Of a DNA stretch of 64,000 nucleotides, positions 53,001 to 63,895 are shown piece after piece. A model generated the notes under the pieces. The model searched no databases. It saw only the letters and a list, made by a program, of their open reading frames with translations, and was not told the DNA's origin. Numbering within the stretch: the first letter of the stretch is position 1; every line of letters begins with the position of its first letter. Source of the DNA: Patiria miniata (taxonomy: Eukaryota > Echinodermata > Asteroidea > Valvatida > Asterinidae); the NCBI RefSeq assembly GCF_015706575.1, contig NW_024037060.1:69501-133500 (forward strand), written 5' to 3'. The position numbers and the translations under genes were made by a program.

Positions 53001-56000
53001 TGATGGAAGTAAGTACATGTACATGTACCTCATATTATGAAAAGCCAGATTGACCATAATTAAAATAACTTAAAGTTTCCAGGCTAGTTTTAATGCAGTG
53101 TCCCAATTTGGACCACTAATTTATAGAATAACTGGCATACATGTACATTCATTGTCTCCTTTATTTGCTTGTTGGAAAAGTTACTCTTAAAATGTCTACA
53201 GATACGGTCACAGTGGCGGATCCAGGGGCAGTGGATGGTATGCTCTGCCCCCCCCCCCCCCCCCCCCCCGGCAGTGACCAACATTGTCTCAAATCAAGCA
53301 ATTGTTACATGTACCTCCCCAGCACCACCCCCTCCCCTGCAGTAACCTCCGCCCTTGATTCAGAAGCTACTGGCCAAGATGCCAAAATTGACTAAATGTA
53401 CCTGAAATCCATAATTTAGCCACTCCCTCCCCCCCCCCTCACTTTTTGACCACAAGATTTTCAGAGGAGACATTTCTTTATGATCAAATCAACAGGGTGA
53501 AGGAAAGTGGTGGCCAAGGCCTGGGTGAGGGGCACACATCCCTGTGGAGGAGATATAGTGAGTTTGAGCTGCTGCGGAACTACCTAGTTGTTACCTACTC
53601 CTATGTTATTGTCCCGCCGCTGCCAGAGAAGAGGGTACATTTATCTGGGTCTTTTTTCCATATTTTAATTATTTCTGGTACTTAAACTTGGGCTCCTAAA
53701 GAGTGCAAAAGCACTATATTTTCGAATTTATCATCAATATCAATATCAGTCACATAAACAGTCACAGCCAGTTAATCCTGGTTTATGTAGGCTGGGAGCT
53801 CTGAACCGTTGAAAACAGTCACTTGATTGATTTTGACTGAAAGGAAAACTTGGCACAAAATGTATGTTTGCATACATGTAGATGGTTTTATGTACAATTT
53901 AACACTTATAATTATGAAGGATCATATAGACTGTCACTTCTGAATTGAGTGGAAACCTACAATGTACATGTATTCCCATTATGATACCACTACAGCTTGT
54001 TCTACATACGTGTACCTTTTAGTCATTTTGGGATTTTCTAGTATTTATTTATTTATTTATTTATTTATTTCTTCTTTATACTGGGTGGCCCATTCAGCCC
54101 ATTTATCAGAACTGATCTACCATGGGTCCTAGTTTTATTCATAAGATGGGAAAAAAATTTGCGTTGGGGTGACGTAAATCAATATTCGGTGAAGGGCAAA
54201 ACCCAATATTGACTTTTCTAGTATTATTTTAAGCCAACAATTATTATGACTGTACACAGATGACACTGATGTGGCAGCAAATGAGCACAGTGGATAACTT
54301 TGATGCTGACTTCATTGAGCGGAGGAGGGTTGGTCTTGAAGGCTTCTTACAGCGGGTAGGGGCCCATCAGACGCTGTGCGAAGACGGCATCTTCCATGGT
54401 TTCCTGCAGAAAGAGGACAGTTGGAAGGAGGCTGTACACGCAACGGGATTCCAAGCAAAGGTATGGGCCAGTACGTCTTATTCTTGTGCAAATTTATGAG
54501 GGCGTGCTGCAGCAATACCAAGCAACTGTACGTGAATGGGCTAGTACATGTAGGTCTTATTCTTGAGCGAGTAAGGCGCTGTAACAATTCCATTGTAGGA
54601 ATACATGTATAAACCAATGTGACCTTTTTAGCAGGTTATTGATGTACATTTACACATGAGTCATTCTAGGAATTTAGGGTCCCAAGTGTCCAAGTGTAAC
54701 CTGGGTAATAGCGGTGGACGACGAGGGAAGTACCTCTATGCCAACTCCATAGCTCTTCTATGTACAGATTTGCACAGCATGGAAAAGCATTCATTTCAAA
54801 ACTTGTTTGACAGAAGAGAGCTATTTCTGTATGAGTGATCTGAATGCACTTACATAAGGGAATAGATATGTGCTTGGCCCGATCATTATCAGCAACAAGG
54901 CCCCAAGCCAGTTTTAAACGTATTTGTTTAATACCGGCCAAACATTCCAATTCATAAATACCTTTCGGGCAAAAAGTCAAAACAAGTAAAAAAAATATCA
55001 GCGTTCAAAGTAGGGAAAAGTACAGTTACCGTACATGTACCAAGGTCCAACTAAAGCCCGGTTCATACTTCACACGAAAGCGAAAGCGAAGCGAAATTCG
55101 TGACGTCAACAATACATTCGAAGCGCGTCCACCATTAATGACGGCATGAATTTTGCTTCGCACAAGCTTTCGCGTGAAGTATGAACCGGGCTTTACTCCC
55201 GTCACTAACTAACTGCCTGAACTGACAGTGACCAAAAGGAAACATTAAATTAACAATTTGTGTAACAACTGTAAAACCACACAGTAAGTTGAAATAAACT
55301 TAACATGATGTGATAAAGAACTACAGTAGAGAATTCAATTTTTGGGGTCACATCTGCGTTAGCATTGAGCTGTCTTTTTTCTTCTAAGTTTGTTCATGGG
55401 CAAGTACATGTAATTGCAATACAAATAATTAGTCATATTGTGACGCCATCTCATTGCATTTGTGTGTATTGTATTGTGATGTGTATGAACATGTACCAGT
55501 GCACCCCAAATAGAAACTACTGAACAAATTCACTCGCAAAATTGTTGCATCTTGTGTAAAGAAGGCCATTGATATGAGTGTGTTTGACAATTTCCTTTGG
55601 ATTTTAAGATTAGCTTAAATAAAAAGTTCCTGTAGATCTTGTTTGCCTTTAGTCGCATCATCTTTTCTTTATCTTTAATTTTTCTTGACTTGATTTTCTT
55701 TCGCCAATTGATGCACACAACATTTATACGCCTGAGTAGTGTAATAGTTACATGTAGCTCATATTTCTTTTGGCTTTGAATTTACTTTTCTTTTGTACAT
55801 GTAGCTGCCAATTGGATCAGTAGAATCACAGGTATAAGTATGCCCCAACCCACCATAAAAAGCATCTATTCCCATTGTGTATTACTGTGAAAGCATATTG
55901 TGATAGCGCACTGAAACCCATAAGTGCTTAATTGTACATTGCTGTGCTGGTACAGACTGATGTAGAGGGTGTCCCCCAGAAATGTCCCTCTGGAGGGTGT

Positions 56001-59000
56001 ACAGAATTCTCACAACTGATGAAAACAAATTCAATTTCAGTTATAGAATTGATGAGGCCAAACATTTGTCTTTCTTGTGTGAAGTTTTTGTTGGATTCGG
56101 TTATGTGGTTTTGAAACAAAACAGTTTTGAATTTTTTTATGAACCATGCTACGGTACTGTACAAATGTACGTAAAGAGTTACCGGTAAATTTTCAAATTA
56201 AGCAATATTGAATCCCATAAGAAGTTAATAGAACTGATATAGCATGTTTAACAGAAAGTTGTTCACTCGATTGTTTACACAAGGGTTTTTATTTGCCCCT
56301 TCAATCACATCATAAACTTATTGCGCATCCCATTCCCTCATGCTGGTACATTGTTGTACGTGTACGGTACCTGTGAGAATACAAACTATTATTTTGTTTG
56401 TAATTCCAAATGTATATTTTTGTGCATGTTTGAGTGTTACAGTCATTGCCCTCCTGATGCAAACTAATTTCAATATCTGTTAAAGTGCCGACATCTTACA
56501 TTTGAAACCGAAACATTCTGCACGAAAACATGCTGGTTGAATTTCCCCTTGCCTAAACACAGCTTTTGTTTTTTGTTTTTGTACCAAATGAGAGATTTGT
56601 TTCGATTTAAGTTGGGAGGAAAATAAAAGTGGAATTCATGTTTGATACCCTTCCTTGTTGTGTTCCAGTTACCAGCACAGAATCCCAACAGAAACAAAAA
56701 TTGAAATTCAGACATTTGGACAAACATTGAACATACACACTTGTGCTTGGATAATATTTTGTTTAGTGGCAAAATCTTTTTGATACATAACAATACCCAA
56801 TGACATTTTTAAATTATTGAATAGTATTGTCGTTCGATATTGTAGTATTCCCTGTAAAAGCCCTGTAAAAAACAAACAAACATCTTGGCCAGATCTGCAC
56901 AATATGGATAACTGTTTAAATTCTTTGTGGTCACGATATCTACAGTGCAGGGCAAGGCCAAAAAAAAAAAGTGTTGTGTTTGCGGTAACCCGACCGACCG
57001 TAAAAGATTGGCTGTACATATAAACTGATAGGGCCGGCAAAGATTTTGTTTGTTTCTCTTTTTGGCATGAAAGTAAATGAGTAAATTTATAAAAAACTTT
57101 GTGAAAATGTATGAACTCAAATTGCTGTGAACGAAATCATTGCTATAGCATTACGAAAGTCAATGCCCCGTTTTTATCCGCAAGTTAGACTAAAAAATTG
57201 TATCTTTTATGTCAAAAGTACACTTCTGAATAACTGTTTATGTCAAAAATGCTTGTAACATTTCTGTTGTCAGTAATTTGCTTACATGAACAATCACTAT
57301 TTTCGGAAAAAAACCAGGTTTTTTTTTCGCCGATACAATCGGCATGCAAGCTTCGCAGTGGTAAAAGCACAGCATACATGTACATGTACCAGAAATATCA
57401 GACTGATTCCCTCTGCACGTGCTACCGGTACAATGTCCAAAGTTGAGGACGGGAACCAGTCAATGGCCGTAAATAGCCTGATAGGTTGAAAACTTGAAAT
57501 CGACATTGCAAAAATGCCAAACAAACATTTGGTTGAGAACGAATATTTCTGTGAATTAAATTCACAGAACGTAGTATTTTCCTCTGTGTGTACATGTATG
57601 TAATATTTCATTTACCGTAATTAGCTGGCTGTTTTTAAGTGATATAGCGTTGCCTGTTCCTACGTAATTTCTGCCTTAACACGTGCTTCGTTGCCCGGGG
57701 TCGACACGTAGTGCATGCGGAGGACTGCATGCAGTCAATACAGCGCTGATATGAGCAATACAGCTGGAGTGGACCAGCGACCGTTGTGATTAATGTTGAC
57801 AATGTTGGTGTTCGTGTGCACGACTGAAATTCTCCGTTGTTTCAGGAGAGTGGATTTGCAAGGATTTTCAAGGATAATTAAATTTGTTCAGTTTGCGTTC
57901 AATGTGTTTGACTTATTTTATATTTTTCCCCACCATTTTTCACCCTTTGTTGCCCTCACAGCAAGATTCCAGACTCAAAAGCTTGAATGCATCCTTTCGA
58001 CTTAAGAAGCCTGACAGGTTGGTAGCAGTTTGTGTTTATGTACCGGTAAAAGAACCTTTTTTAAAAACCAAATTTGTTTCAAATATGTCAAGAATTGCAT
58101 CATACATAAACAGTCCGGGCCTTTTCTTGAAAACAGATCTTCATTCATTTCCTGCGCTTTAGTTATCAAGAATTCCATTACTTCAGACAATTGAAAGTGA
58201 AGGTTCATATTTTGCTAAAGAAATAGGCAAGTTTCAGTTTGGTTTTTATTTGCTGTTTGTTTCTCTAGTGAGAATTGGCTTAAATAGACATGTAGATTGC
58301 TGTAAATATGTCTGTTAATTTGTTATACATGTAATTACAAATTAGAGTACTGTTTTAATTTGGCATACCGGTACATGTATCTATCAGCAAATTGTGAAGC
58401 ATGAATTTACAAAAATGATTTCTTCATGCTTTAATTGGAGTGTGTAGCTCAGCCCCCACACACAGTTAATACAGAACAAGACAAGTTACCCAGTGTAATA
58501 TCCGGGTATTTCATGGCATAATTTTGTTTAATATACTGGTATGTACATGTACTGTACTCTTTGTCAGTGTGGCAGGAAATTTATCTCCTCACAAAACTGT
58601 AAATAATTGTTTATCCCAGAACATAATAAACTGAATCTGTCCAACAAAAATGCTGAAGAAGCTACTTGAGGTTTAAAACATACCGCTCCCCGCCTCTCTC
58701 CTCCCCCCCCCCCCCAGAAAAAACAATAAATTATAATAATCAGGCAATTTGGTTGAAAAGGAACAGATGTTCAGTCAATTTTCAACAGTGGACTTATTTT
58801 TGGTAAATGTCTATGGCACATTTGTTATTGTTCTGCTTACCTGTACTTACGGAACATTGTTAAGACCTCCTTGCCTATTTAAGATGGTCAAAAGTTGTCT
58901 ACTTACGGTATTCCCTTTTTTGTTTGTTTTTGTAACTTAAGAAAATTTGAAGATCTGAAGAACTATGCTAGTGAACTTCAAGGCAACATAACAGCAGTGC

Positions 59001-59014
59001 TGAAAGTCCGAGCA
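37817..59014 (+). CDS. SNX4: Sorting nexin 4 orthologue, exons 1-6 of a gene continuing right of the window
   Basis: SNX4 is a PX-BAR protein on early/recycling endosomes. It binds PI3P, drives recycling of cargo such as transferrin receptor, and has an ATG24-like role in autophagy. Coding exons: 37817-37933, 48292-48413, 53496-53634, 54260-54460, 57962-58017, 58942-59014; 236 codons in frame. Residues 1-39 are a divergent N-tail. Residues about 44-190 are the PX domain, with EQEKRTG, the PI3P-binding LWRRYSEFELLR, the PPLPEKR loop and FIERRRVGLEGFL. Residues 194-236 (DSRLKSLNASF, FEDLKNYASELQ) begin the BAR region and match human ADSRLKALNATF and FTDLKHYSDELQ. The rest of the BAR domain lies beyond 64000. 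Introns of 10.4, 5.1, 0.6, 3.5 and 0.9 kb make this a very open locus. Confidence 0.95.
37934..38042 (+). other. SNX4 intron 1, 5' end
   Basis: Short intron segment before the first of several adjacent transposons. The whole of intron 1 runs 37934-48291. Confidence 0.5.
38043..38950. mobile_element. Foldback element built on CCCAACTATAGTTGGG palindromes
   Basis: Ends GTCACGCCCCAACTATCGCA and its inverse (to 38950). The 16-bp self-complementary word CCCAACTATAGTTGGG occurs at 38068-38083, 38089-38104 and 38138-38153 and again near the right end (38910-38925), with variants between. The middle holds three tandem units of about 145 bp (near 38218, 38360 and 38505), each with TTTTTATTT..GCGGTCCCAACTATAGT, a TTCCCTACAGCTCT block and TCTGACTTTAC. 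No clear TSD. Confidence 0.82.
38959..39915. mobile_element. Foldback element A, flanked by CTGCGCAG
   Basis: Termini TAGCCCAGG and CCTGGGCTA, with the 8-bp palindrome CTGCGCAG on each side (38959-38966, 39908-39915), probably the target duplication. Arms pair through 39140-39280 and 39660-39800. The core has CCAAT, ATTGG and TGACGTCA words. It hosts a 69-bp MITE (39316-39384). Confidence 0.8.
39316..39384. mobile_element. Tiny 69-bp MITE with 9-bp TSD
   Basis: Between TGCAGCGTG (39307-39315) and TGCAGCATG (39385-39393), one mismatch. It shares GACAATTATTC.CGACGCTC with the 61-bp copy at 41587. Element B has no insertion at this spot. Confidence 0.72.
40164..40651. mobile_element. TAGCCCC-family element, 488 bp, 9-bp TSD
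   Basis: Ends TAGCCCCACTAGTGTGGCC in inverse orientation; TSD ATCCCAACC at 40155-40163 and 40652-40660. The empty site is seen in the other hairpin arm (41240-41250, complement ATACCAACC). Right terminal repeat about 80 bp. The interior matches 7228-7397 and 8139-8387 of the copy at 5950. Confidence 0.9.
40953..41016 (+). repeat. Uninterrupted run of 64 C
   Basis: Poly-C from 40953 to 41016 in the loop of the giant hairpin. Flanking frames that read poly-Pro or poly-Gly here are artefacts. The length may be inexact in the assembly. Confidence 0.9.
41587..41647. mobile_element. Tiny 61-bp MITE with perfect 9-bp TSD
   Basis: TAGTCTGGTTCC at the left and GGAACCAGACTA at the right, between AGTAACCAC repeats (41578-41586, 41648-41656). 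Element A reads AGTAACCAC once at the same place, confirming a clean insertion. Confidence 0.88.
42158..46618 (+). other. SNX4 intron 1, middle part
   Basis: Mostly unique sequence. It contains a short hairpin at 42644-42712 (ATGGAGG core), a C-rich tract at 44598-44641 and a GAGTC-repeat transposon fragment (45654-46175). Frames at 42496-42783, 43696-43950 and 44006-44296 have no recognisable domain. Confidence 0.5.
45654..46175 (+). mobile_element. GAGTC-repeat transposon fragment (CAGAGTTGTAACGAGTC end)
   Basis: Begins CAGAGTTGTAACGAGTCAC, followed by many ACTCGAGTCGAGTC words. About 300 bp later a second cluster reads in inverse sense (CTCGAGTCAAGTCGAGTC, to 46175). CAG(A/T)GTTGTA plus subterminal GAGTC arrays is a hAT-like design. 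The exact right end and TSD are not clear. Confidence 0.6.
46619..47174. mobile_element. Foldback MITE, 556 bp, TA target site
   Basis: Ends AACACC(A/G)CAAA..AGGTCC in inverse orientation, flanked by TA (46617-46618, 47175-47176). Arms pair over 200 bp or more, including CACTC.CTG.AGGGGTCATA and CCAAGATTGACAACGG.TTATGA. Confidence 0.8.
47175..48291 (+). other. SNX4 intron 1, 3' end
   Basis: AT-rich and rich in TACATGTACA palindromes. 47969-48180 is related to 49393-49690 (GTTATTGAATTAT at the start, TTTTTCAGAG.GTT in the middle, GAGCACGGGG at the end), a dispersed repeat pair. It ends in the strong acceptor TTCCTTGTTTCAG. Confidence 0.55.
48292..48413 (+). CDS. SNX4: SNX4 coding exon 2 (PX domain start)
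   Basis: 122 nt. Acceptor CTTGTTTCAG|GAT, donor ACGAG|GTGAGT. It encodes DGTLLEQVEICVTEQEKRTG then AARTTSMGMKDVYTVYLVET. It aligns with human KKIEISVSEAEKRTG...ETYTAYLIET. Confidence 0.94.
48414..49708 (+). other. SNX4 intron 2, 5' part
   Basis: Intron with C runs (48740-48750, 49594-49606) and the repeat copy 49393-49690 described under intron 1. No gene. Confidence 0.5.
49709..50144. mobile_element. MITE of the GAATATTCG type, 436 bp, TA target site
   Basis: Ends GGGCTGTCC / GGACAGCCC with TA outside (49707-49708, 50145-50146). Both subterminal zones carry repeated TATTCGAATA / TTGAATATTCA words. Non-autonomous. Confidence 0.8.
51182..51220. repeat. 39-bp perfect palindrome
   Basis: Two 19-bp arms ACATGTATTATTAGAAGGT and complement around a single C. 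Perfectly complementary, in SNX4 intron 2. Confidence 0.9.
51553..51580. repeat. 28-bp perfect GC-rich palindrome
   Basis: CCAACGCTGGTCGG joined directly to its reverse complement, with no spacer, in otherwise AT-rich intron. Confidence 0.92.
53211..53272 (+). mobile_element. hAT-like terminus CAGTGGCGGATCCAGG with C run
   Basis: CAGTGGCGGATCCAGGGGCAG followed 20 bp later by a ~20-base C run (about 53250-53269). No opposite end or TSD. It sits 220 bp before SNX4 exon 3. Confidence 0.5.
53496..53634 (+). CDS. SNX4: SNX4 coding exon 3 (PX core)
   Basis: 139 nt. Acceptor ATCAACAG|G is chosen because only it restores frame with exon 2 (AG|G, Arg). Upstream AGs near 53463-53468 give other phases. 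Donor AGG|GTACAT. It encodes VKESGGQGLGEGHTSLWRRY and SEFELLRNYLVVTYSYVIV then PPLPEKR. RRYSEF and PPLPEK are the PI3P-binding PX signatures. Confidence 0.92.
53635..54259 (+). other. SNX4 intron 3
   Basis: 625 bp. It contains an (ATTT)n microsatellite at 54042-54070 and otherwise nothing recognised. Confidence 0.6.
54260..54460 (+). CDS. SNX4: SNX4 coding exon 4 (PX end)
   Basis: 201 nt, phase 0 both ends. Acceptor TGTACACAG|ATG, donor AAG|GTATGG. It encodes MTLMWQQMSTVDNFDADFIE then RRRVGLEGFLQRVGAHQTLC and EDGIFHGFLQKEDSWKEAVH. It aligns with human EFVWHKLSADNMDPDFVE and RRRIGLENFLLRIASHPILC. Confidence 0.95.
54461..57961 (+). other. SNX4 intron 4
   Basis: 3.5 kb, AT-rich, with a 140-bp MITE at 55054 and many TACATGTA words. 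Otherwise nothing recognised. It ends with acceptor GTTGCCCTCACAG. Confidence 0.55.
55054..55193. mobile_element. 140-bp MITE, TIR AAGCCCGGTTCATACTTCAC, TA target site
   Basis: Arms of about 29 bp, AAGCCCGGTTCATACTTCAC then (A/G)CGAAAGC, with TA on both sides (55052-55053, 55194-55195). The GCGAAGCGAAA-rich interior has no coding potential. Confidence 0.88.
57962..58017 (+). CDS. SNX4: SNX4 coding exon 5
   Basis: 56 nt. Acceptor CCTCACAG|CAA, donor GACAG|GTTGGT. It encodes QDSRLKSLNASFRLKKPD. It aligns with human ADSRLKALNATFRVKNPD at the PX-BAR linker. Confidence 0.92.
58942..59014 (+). CDS. SNX4: SNX4 coding exon 6
   Basis: 73 nt. Acceptor GTAACTTAAG|A, donor GCA|GTAAGT. It encodes (R)KFEDLKNYASELQGNITAV and LKVRA. 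It aligns with human RFTDLKHYSDELQSVISHLL, the first BAR helix. Confidence 0.92.
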
Positions 59015-59139
59015 GTAAGTTGTCATGTCCTTTAGTGAAGCCAGTGACCCTGACCCATTTCATTGCGCTGCTTGTAAAAGAAGAAACTCTGCTAACTATA
59101 GCTGTAATGTTCATGACATCACAATGACTGCATCTTAAT

Positions 59140-59332
59140 AAGGTTTTTCACGGTAATATGCGCCATCTTGCCTGCGTGGCAATTTTACACGCGTTGCTGT
59201 GTACGCATCGGCAATGAAACACTTTTGCGCTTCCAAGACATCATGCGGTCATTCCAAAATGCACCCGCGTCTAGCAACGCGTGTTCTTTTTGCCCTGTGA
59301 ACAAGATGGCGTATATTACCGTGAAACACCTT
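59140..59332. mobile_element. 193-bp MITE, TIR AAGGT(T/G)TTTCACGGTAATA
   Basis: Terminal arms AAGGTTTTTCACGGTAATAT then GCGCCATCTTG pair with the right end (CAAGATGGCGTATATTACCG.. to 59332). The GC-rich interior has an ACACGCGTTGCT / AGCAACGCGTGT pair. TSD unclear. Confidence 0.8.
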
Positions 59333-62300
59333 CCTGTTGCATGAACAATTTTGAAAACAAAAGAGAAAATTATCAACAAAACTTCATATAAAAAGTATTA
59401 AAGTTACATAGCAGTCTGTTTGGTCTTCCAAACACATTTTCTTGAGATGTATCTTTTGAACCAAATAGAGTATCAGGTTCGTTTTTTGAAGTTGCCCAAG
59501 AACAACATGAATGTCATCAACCAAAAGGACGCCCTCTAGTGGCACATGAAATATAGTCTTTTGGTTGTCATTTTAAAATGATTAGTCCAAATTTTACCAA
59601 ATCGCCCCTTTATGTTTTTAATTAACCACAGATAACTTTGCATGACGTCATTAGAATGGAAGTTACTATTGGGAGAATTTGAAAATGACAATTTTTTATA
59701 ATTTAATACTATCATTTGATCCCTGTCCTGTAGTATATAACTATGTTCGTAGACCAAATAATGATGTCCGTTACAATGTTGACCTTTGGATCCCTAATGT
59801 GAGGTCATGAAACCGGAAGTTAGGTGTTATTAATATATACACTTACATGTAAGTTATACATGTATATTTTCATACGTTACCGGTATTTTAAATTCCTAAA
59901 GAACGTGTGTCCACTCCACGAACTACATGTAAATCAGTATTCACTTCTCCTTTTTTGACTGATGATGTCATCATACCAGAAATAACGTGTACGTGTACAT
60001 AAAATGTAACTGAAATTTATCAAACCCTAAAAGATGCATTTTATTAAACAAAATAATTGGTTGTATTGGAAAGGTTAAATATAATGATCCTTTGTTCTTA
60101 CAAAAATATTCATAACTTAACTGGGCAAAGTTAAATGAAATAGTTGTCTGCCTAACTCAACAAACACGAACTTCTAGTTCAATCTAAATGTTCCAGCATG
60201 CCACACCCCAGAACCATTTTTTTTTTGGGGGGGGGGGTCATAAAAACCTAGATTTAGACCTGTACTTTACTATGTTACCTGTCTGAGGTCATGCCTTGCA
60301 GCACTTGAAGTAGACCTTTGACACCTACACCCCAGCTAGTGACATCACAATCCCTTGTTCGCCCCTCTCTCTGTTTGGGAGGTGAATTAGCTGCAGGCAA
60401 TAATGTTTTCTCTCCTTCAACAAACACCTGTGATAAATGAGCCAAACAGCCAAAATCCACCCAGCCTGTGGTTGTCAAATTTGATTAAGGGTTCGCTCTT
60501 GCACACATGTCATGCAGTATGTTACCCAAGCATGCTACGGTATGTACACCTGCGTTGGTTAAACACTGCACAACATTGTAAAATATGTTGTTTTTACTCC
60601 CTCTAAAAGAAGATATTGACAACTTGGGATTTCTTTTATTTGGAAACTTTCAAAACATTGCATTTGGTGGTTTTTTTTCACTTGATGCATGCTATGAGTG
60701 GCATGTTCTCAAGAAATTGGCAACTATTCAGTATCCTGAGGGGGCATGTCATTAGCCCAACGGTGTGATCAAGATTTATTTACAGGTTGTTGTCACAAAA
60801 GTCCACATGCTCATGTACGTTTAGTTGAACATGTACATGTACTTTCACATGTGGACTTCTTTGGTTACCCATTTCAAAATGAAAATGTTGTATTGGCACA
60901 AACAGAATATAAGTACTAAAGTTTTCCAGACTCTGCTTTTAACGATGTACATGTAGGCAGCTCCCGTCAAAAGTAATGTTTTTTCCCCAAATGATTTGTG
61001 TTTAATACATTATCCCCTGAAGTGGCCAATACATATTACCAAAGTAAATAATTGCACTGTATTTGATTGAATCATGCTTGCCTATTGGCTAGTGGCCAGG
61101 CTAAGCCAGTCTGTGTCCCCTTGTGAATCACCTGCATGGTATAAATTGAATTGGGTTGTACCTTCAGTGACCTTGTTAGTCAGTGGACCTGTGGGCCCCA
61201 TATGCATTTTTTGTTTGGTACAATTTTTGAAACTCTCAGGATCACCTACAAGTGCAAAACAACTCCATGCCATTTTTCCCCTGACCTTTTTAATGATTAA
61301 TGGCAGATTACTGACGCAATAAGTAATTTCTTTTTGCCCCGCCGTCCACATTATGTATCGTGCCCCGCCCCCAAAAGGTGAAGTTTGCCCAAAACTATGT
61401 TGCAACATGTATTCAAATGTGTAAATTCTATTTTTTTTTTATTCATTTGAGAAAGTCTCAATATCTGACTCTTCTTTTGGGCTTATTTCATCTTTTTAAT
61501 GGGAAGCTGTGCCAACAAAAAAGTCAGGAACAAAATCAGTAATGATTGAACGCCCTACAAATTTTGTCTGGGATAGGGGGGGGGGGGGGATGGCATCAAG
61601 TTGATTTGAGTTCTTTAATGTTTCATTAATAATCACTAACATTTTCAAAGAATGTACCAGAAATTGCATATGGGCTCTGTGTGCGAACAAGAGAGGGTGC
61701 TTTTTGACCACTTTTGAGAGCTCTGTGAGTGAAACACACTGTGTGCGCCTACTCTTTTGCACTCAAGTATAGCACGAAATACACTTGACTTATTTTATTT
61801 GAATGTGCACAAAGCCATAACATTTTTACGCGAGTGTCTGGCATCGTCAACAATTTGTTTGCATGTGTCTCCCAGTAGTCTCCTCCAACGAGGGGGTACT
61901 TGTGCACGGAGCTCATAGGAGATGATATTTTTTTACCATAAGCCCACTGACTGTGATTACTGCTTGTACGGAGGATTCAGTGTGCCGTGGTCTTATCTGA
62001 GATAGAAATATCCACTGGACCTGTAGACCAAGTCTTGTGATGGCATTGTCAAACTGTCGAACTTGACCAGTGGTCTAAAGGCTTTTCAAATTGCAAATCA
62101 TCAATCCTACAAAAGCTTATTAGTCTCACTTGACCAAGTAAAATGTTCACGTTTGATGTTGTTTCCCATTTGCCATAAGTAAACATTGAAAGAGAATATC
62201 TTTGACCTTTTCAAAACGTATGCGACAACCAGAAGATGGTGTTTGTATGTGGACGAACAGATACAGAAACCTTTTTGAATTCTTTCTGCAATATTTTGCT

Positions 62301-63564
62301 GGTCTTGTAATACATTTTTAGCGGCATGTATTGGCCTCATCTAGTGGACTTTTGATGTACATGTACATGTATTCTTAGTGTACATGTACTGGTGTACACA
62401 TGATACATGTACATGTACTGTATGCAGCTACTGGAGGGCTTTAATGTTTGTGAAGCAAAATGTGACTGTGTTGTCACTATGGTAACATGCCCCCACAGGT
62501 AGTTTGAAACAAATGAAGTCTGACATATTGGTGGTGTTGCACTCAATTCGCTTGGCATTCATGGGTTGGATTAATGGTCACAAAAAGAACCCTGAGACAT
62601 AATCCTATGGTCATCTTACCCTTAAGTGTGGCAAGTCTTTGCAGTGCACAAAAACTCTAATTGCATACGAATCAAAGTTGCTGCATGTTCCGGTACTTCA
62701 GTGCATATCAAAAGGTTTTTGGAACACTTCTGAAATCACTGTATTAAAAAATGAGCAATTGTAGTACCGGTACTTGTGCTGAGAAATTTTGAGCTTGTTA
62801 ACTTTCAGAGCAAACTGGATATTTTGTTAAAATGCTGTCATAAATTTACATGAAAGGAAGTGGTTGTTTACATGTATTTATGTTGTTTTTTTTTTGCTGG
62901 TCCTCGAGGGCCAGCCTATACATGTAGCTCTCTTTGACTGATTGTTACGTGTGAGTCGGACAGTGCTATGTTATAGGATTACCTGTAATGCTAATGAATG
63001 TGCTAAATCCAGCCCATTTAGAAGACTAATGCATGAAAACACACCAGTGAACAGCCATTCTGAATCGATTGAATAGAATTCTGTGCACTCCATGACCAGC
63101 TTTACTGGGTTTGCTTTGTCTTGCAATCACGGCACATGTACAACATTGTACATGTACTGATTTTAAAGTGATCAGCATTATTACAAGGACTGAGATTTTG
63201 CAGCTATATATACTGCTTGTTGGGTCAATATTACAGCAATACATTTTTCAGCATATTTCATATTTTGTTTTAAGAATGATTCACACATGATCCTTGTACA
63301 TGTACATGCACATTACGTCAGCAACAATTGTTCAAATTGTCCTTCAATCCATATCCTGGGAGAGGAAATTATCAATAGTCAAGGAGTGATGGGGTTATTC
63401 ATGTGCATGCACAACATACCATCATTGGCAGTGTGTACTTCGGGATCCTGTACTAATTGCCACAGCATTTTTGAACTGTCATTGCACAAGGAGGAAGAAA
63501 ACCATTGAGCTCATTAAGGCATTTGCCATCAAATTTCCCTGCTGTCATTTGCACCTGACTAGAG

Positions 63565-63895
63565 CAGTGTTGTACGTGTAGTACTTGTACTCTTACTTGT
63601 ACTCATGAGAATAGTACTCATAGTACTCATACTCGTAATCGCAAGAAAAAAATTACCTATACTCACACTCATGGCAAAGTACTTGTACTCACCCCGCACT
63701 CATAGCAGTTTTGGAGTTGAGTCCTCAAAGCCGAGTACCGAGTTGTCTGAGTACTTTAGGGGCCGAGTCCAGGGCCGAGTCCAAGTACACTGTGACGAGT
63801 CCGAGTCCAAAGCACTGAGTACGAGTACATTCAAGGCCGAGTACTGGGCTGAGTCCGAGTACCTACATGTACCTCCGAGTCTGAGTTCAATACCA
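63565..63895 (+). mobile_element. GAGTAC-repeat transposon fragment (CAGTGTTGTACGTGTAG end)
   Basis: Starts CAGTGTTGTACGTGTAGTAC, followed by many GTACTTGTACTC / ACTCATAGTACTC words, then the inverse sense (GAGTCCGAGTCC, GAGTACGAGTAC) to about 63890. Same design as 45654-46175. The left end is clear, the right end and TSD are not. Confidence 0.6.

Larger units (their letters stand above)
50145..53495 (+). other. SNX4 intron 2, 3' part
   Basis: AT-rich and very dense in TACATGTA and TACCGGTA words. It contains three clean palindromes (50402-50423, 51182-51220, 51553-51580) and a hAT-like end at 53211. Frames here show no domain. Confidence 0.5.
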
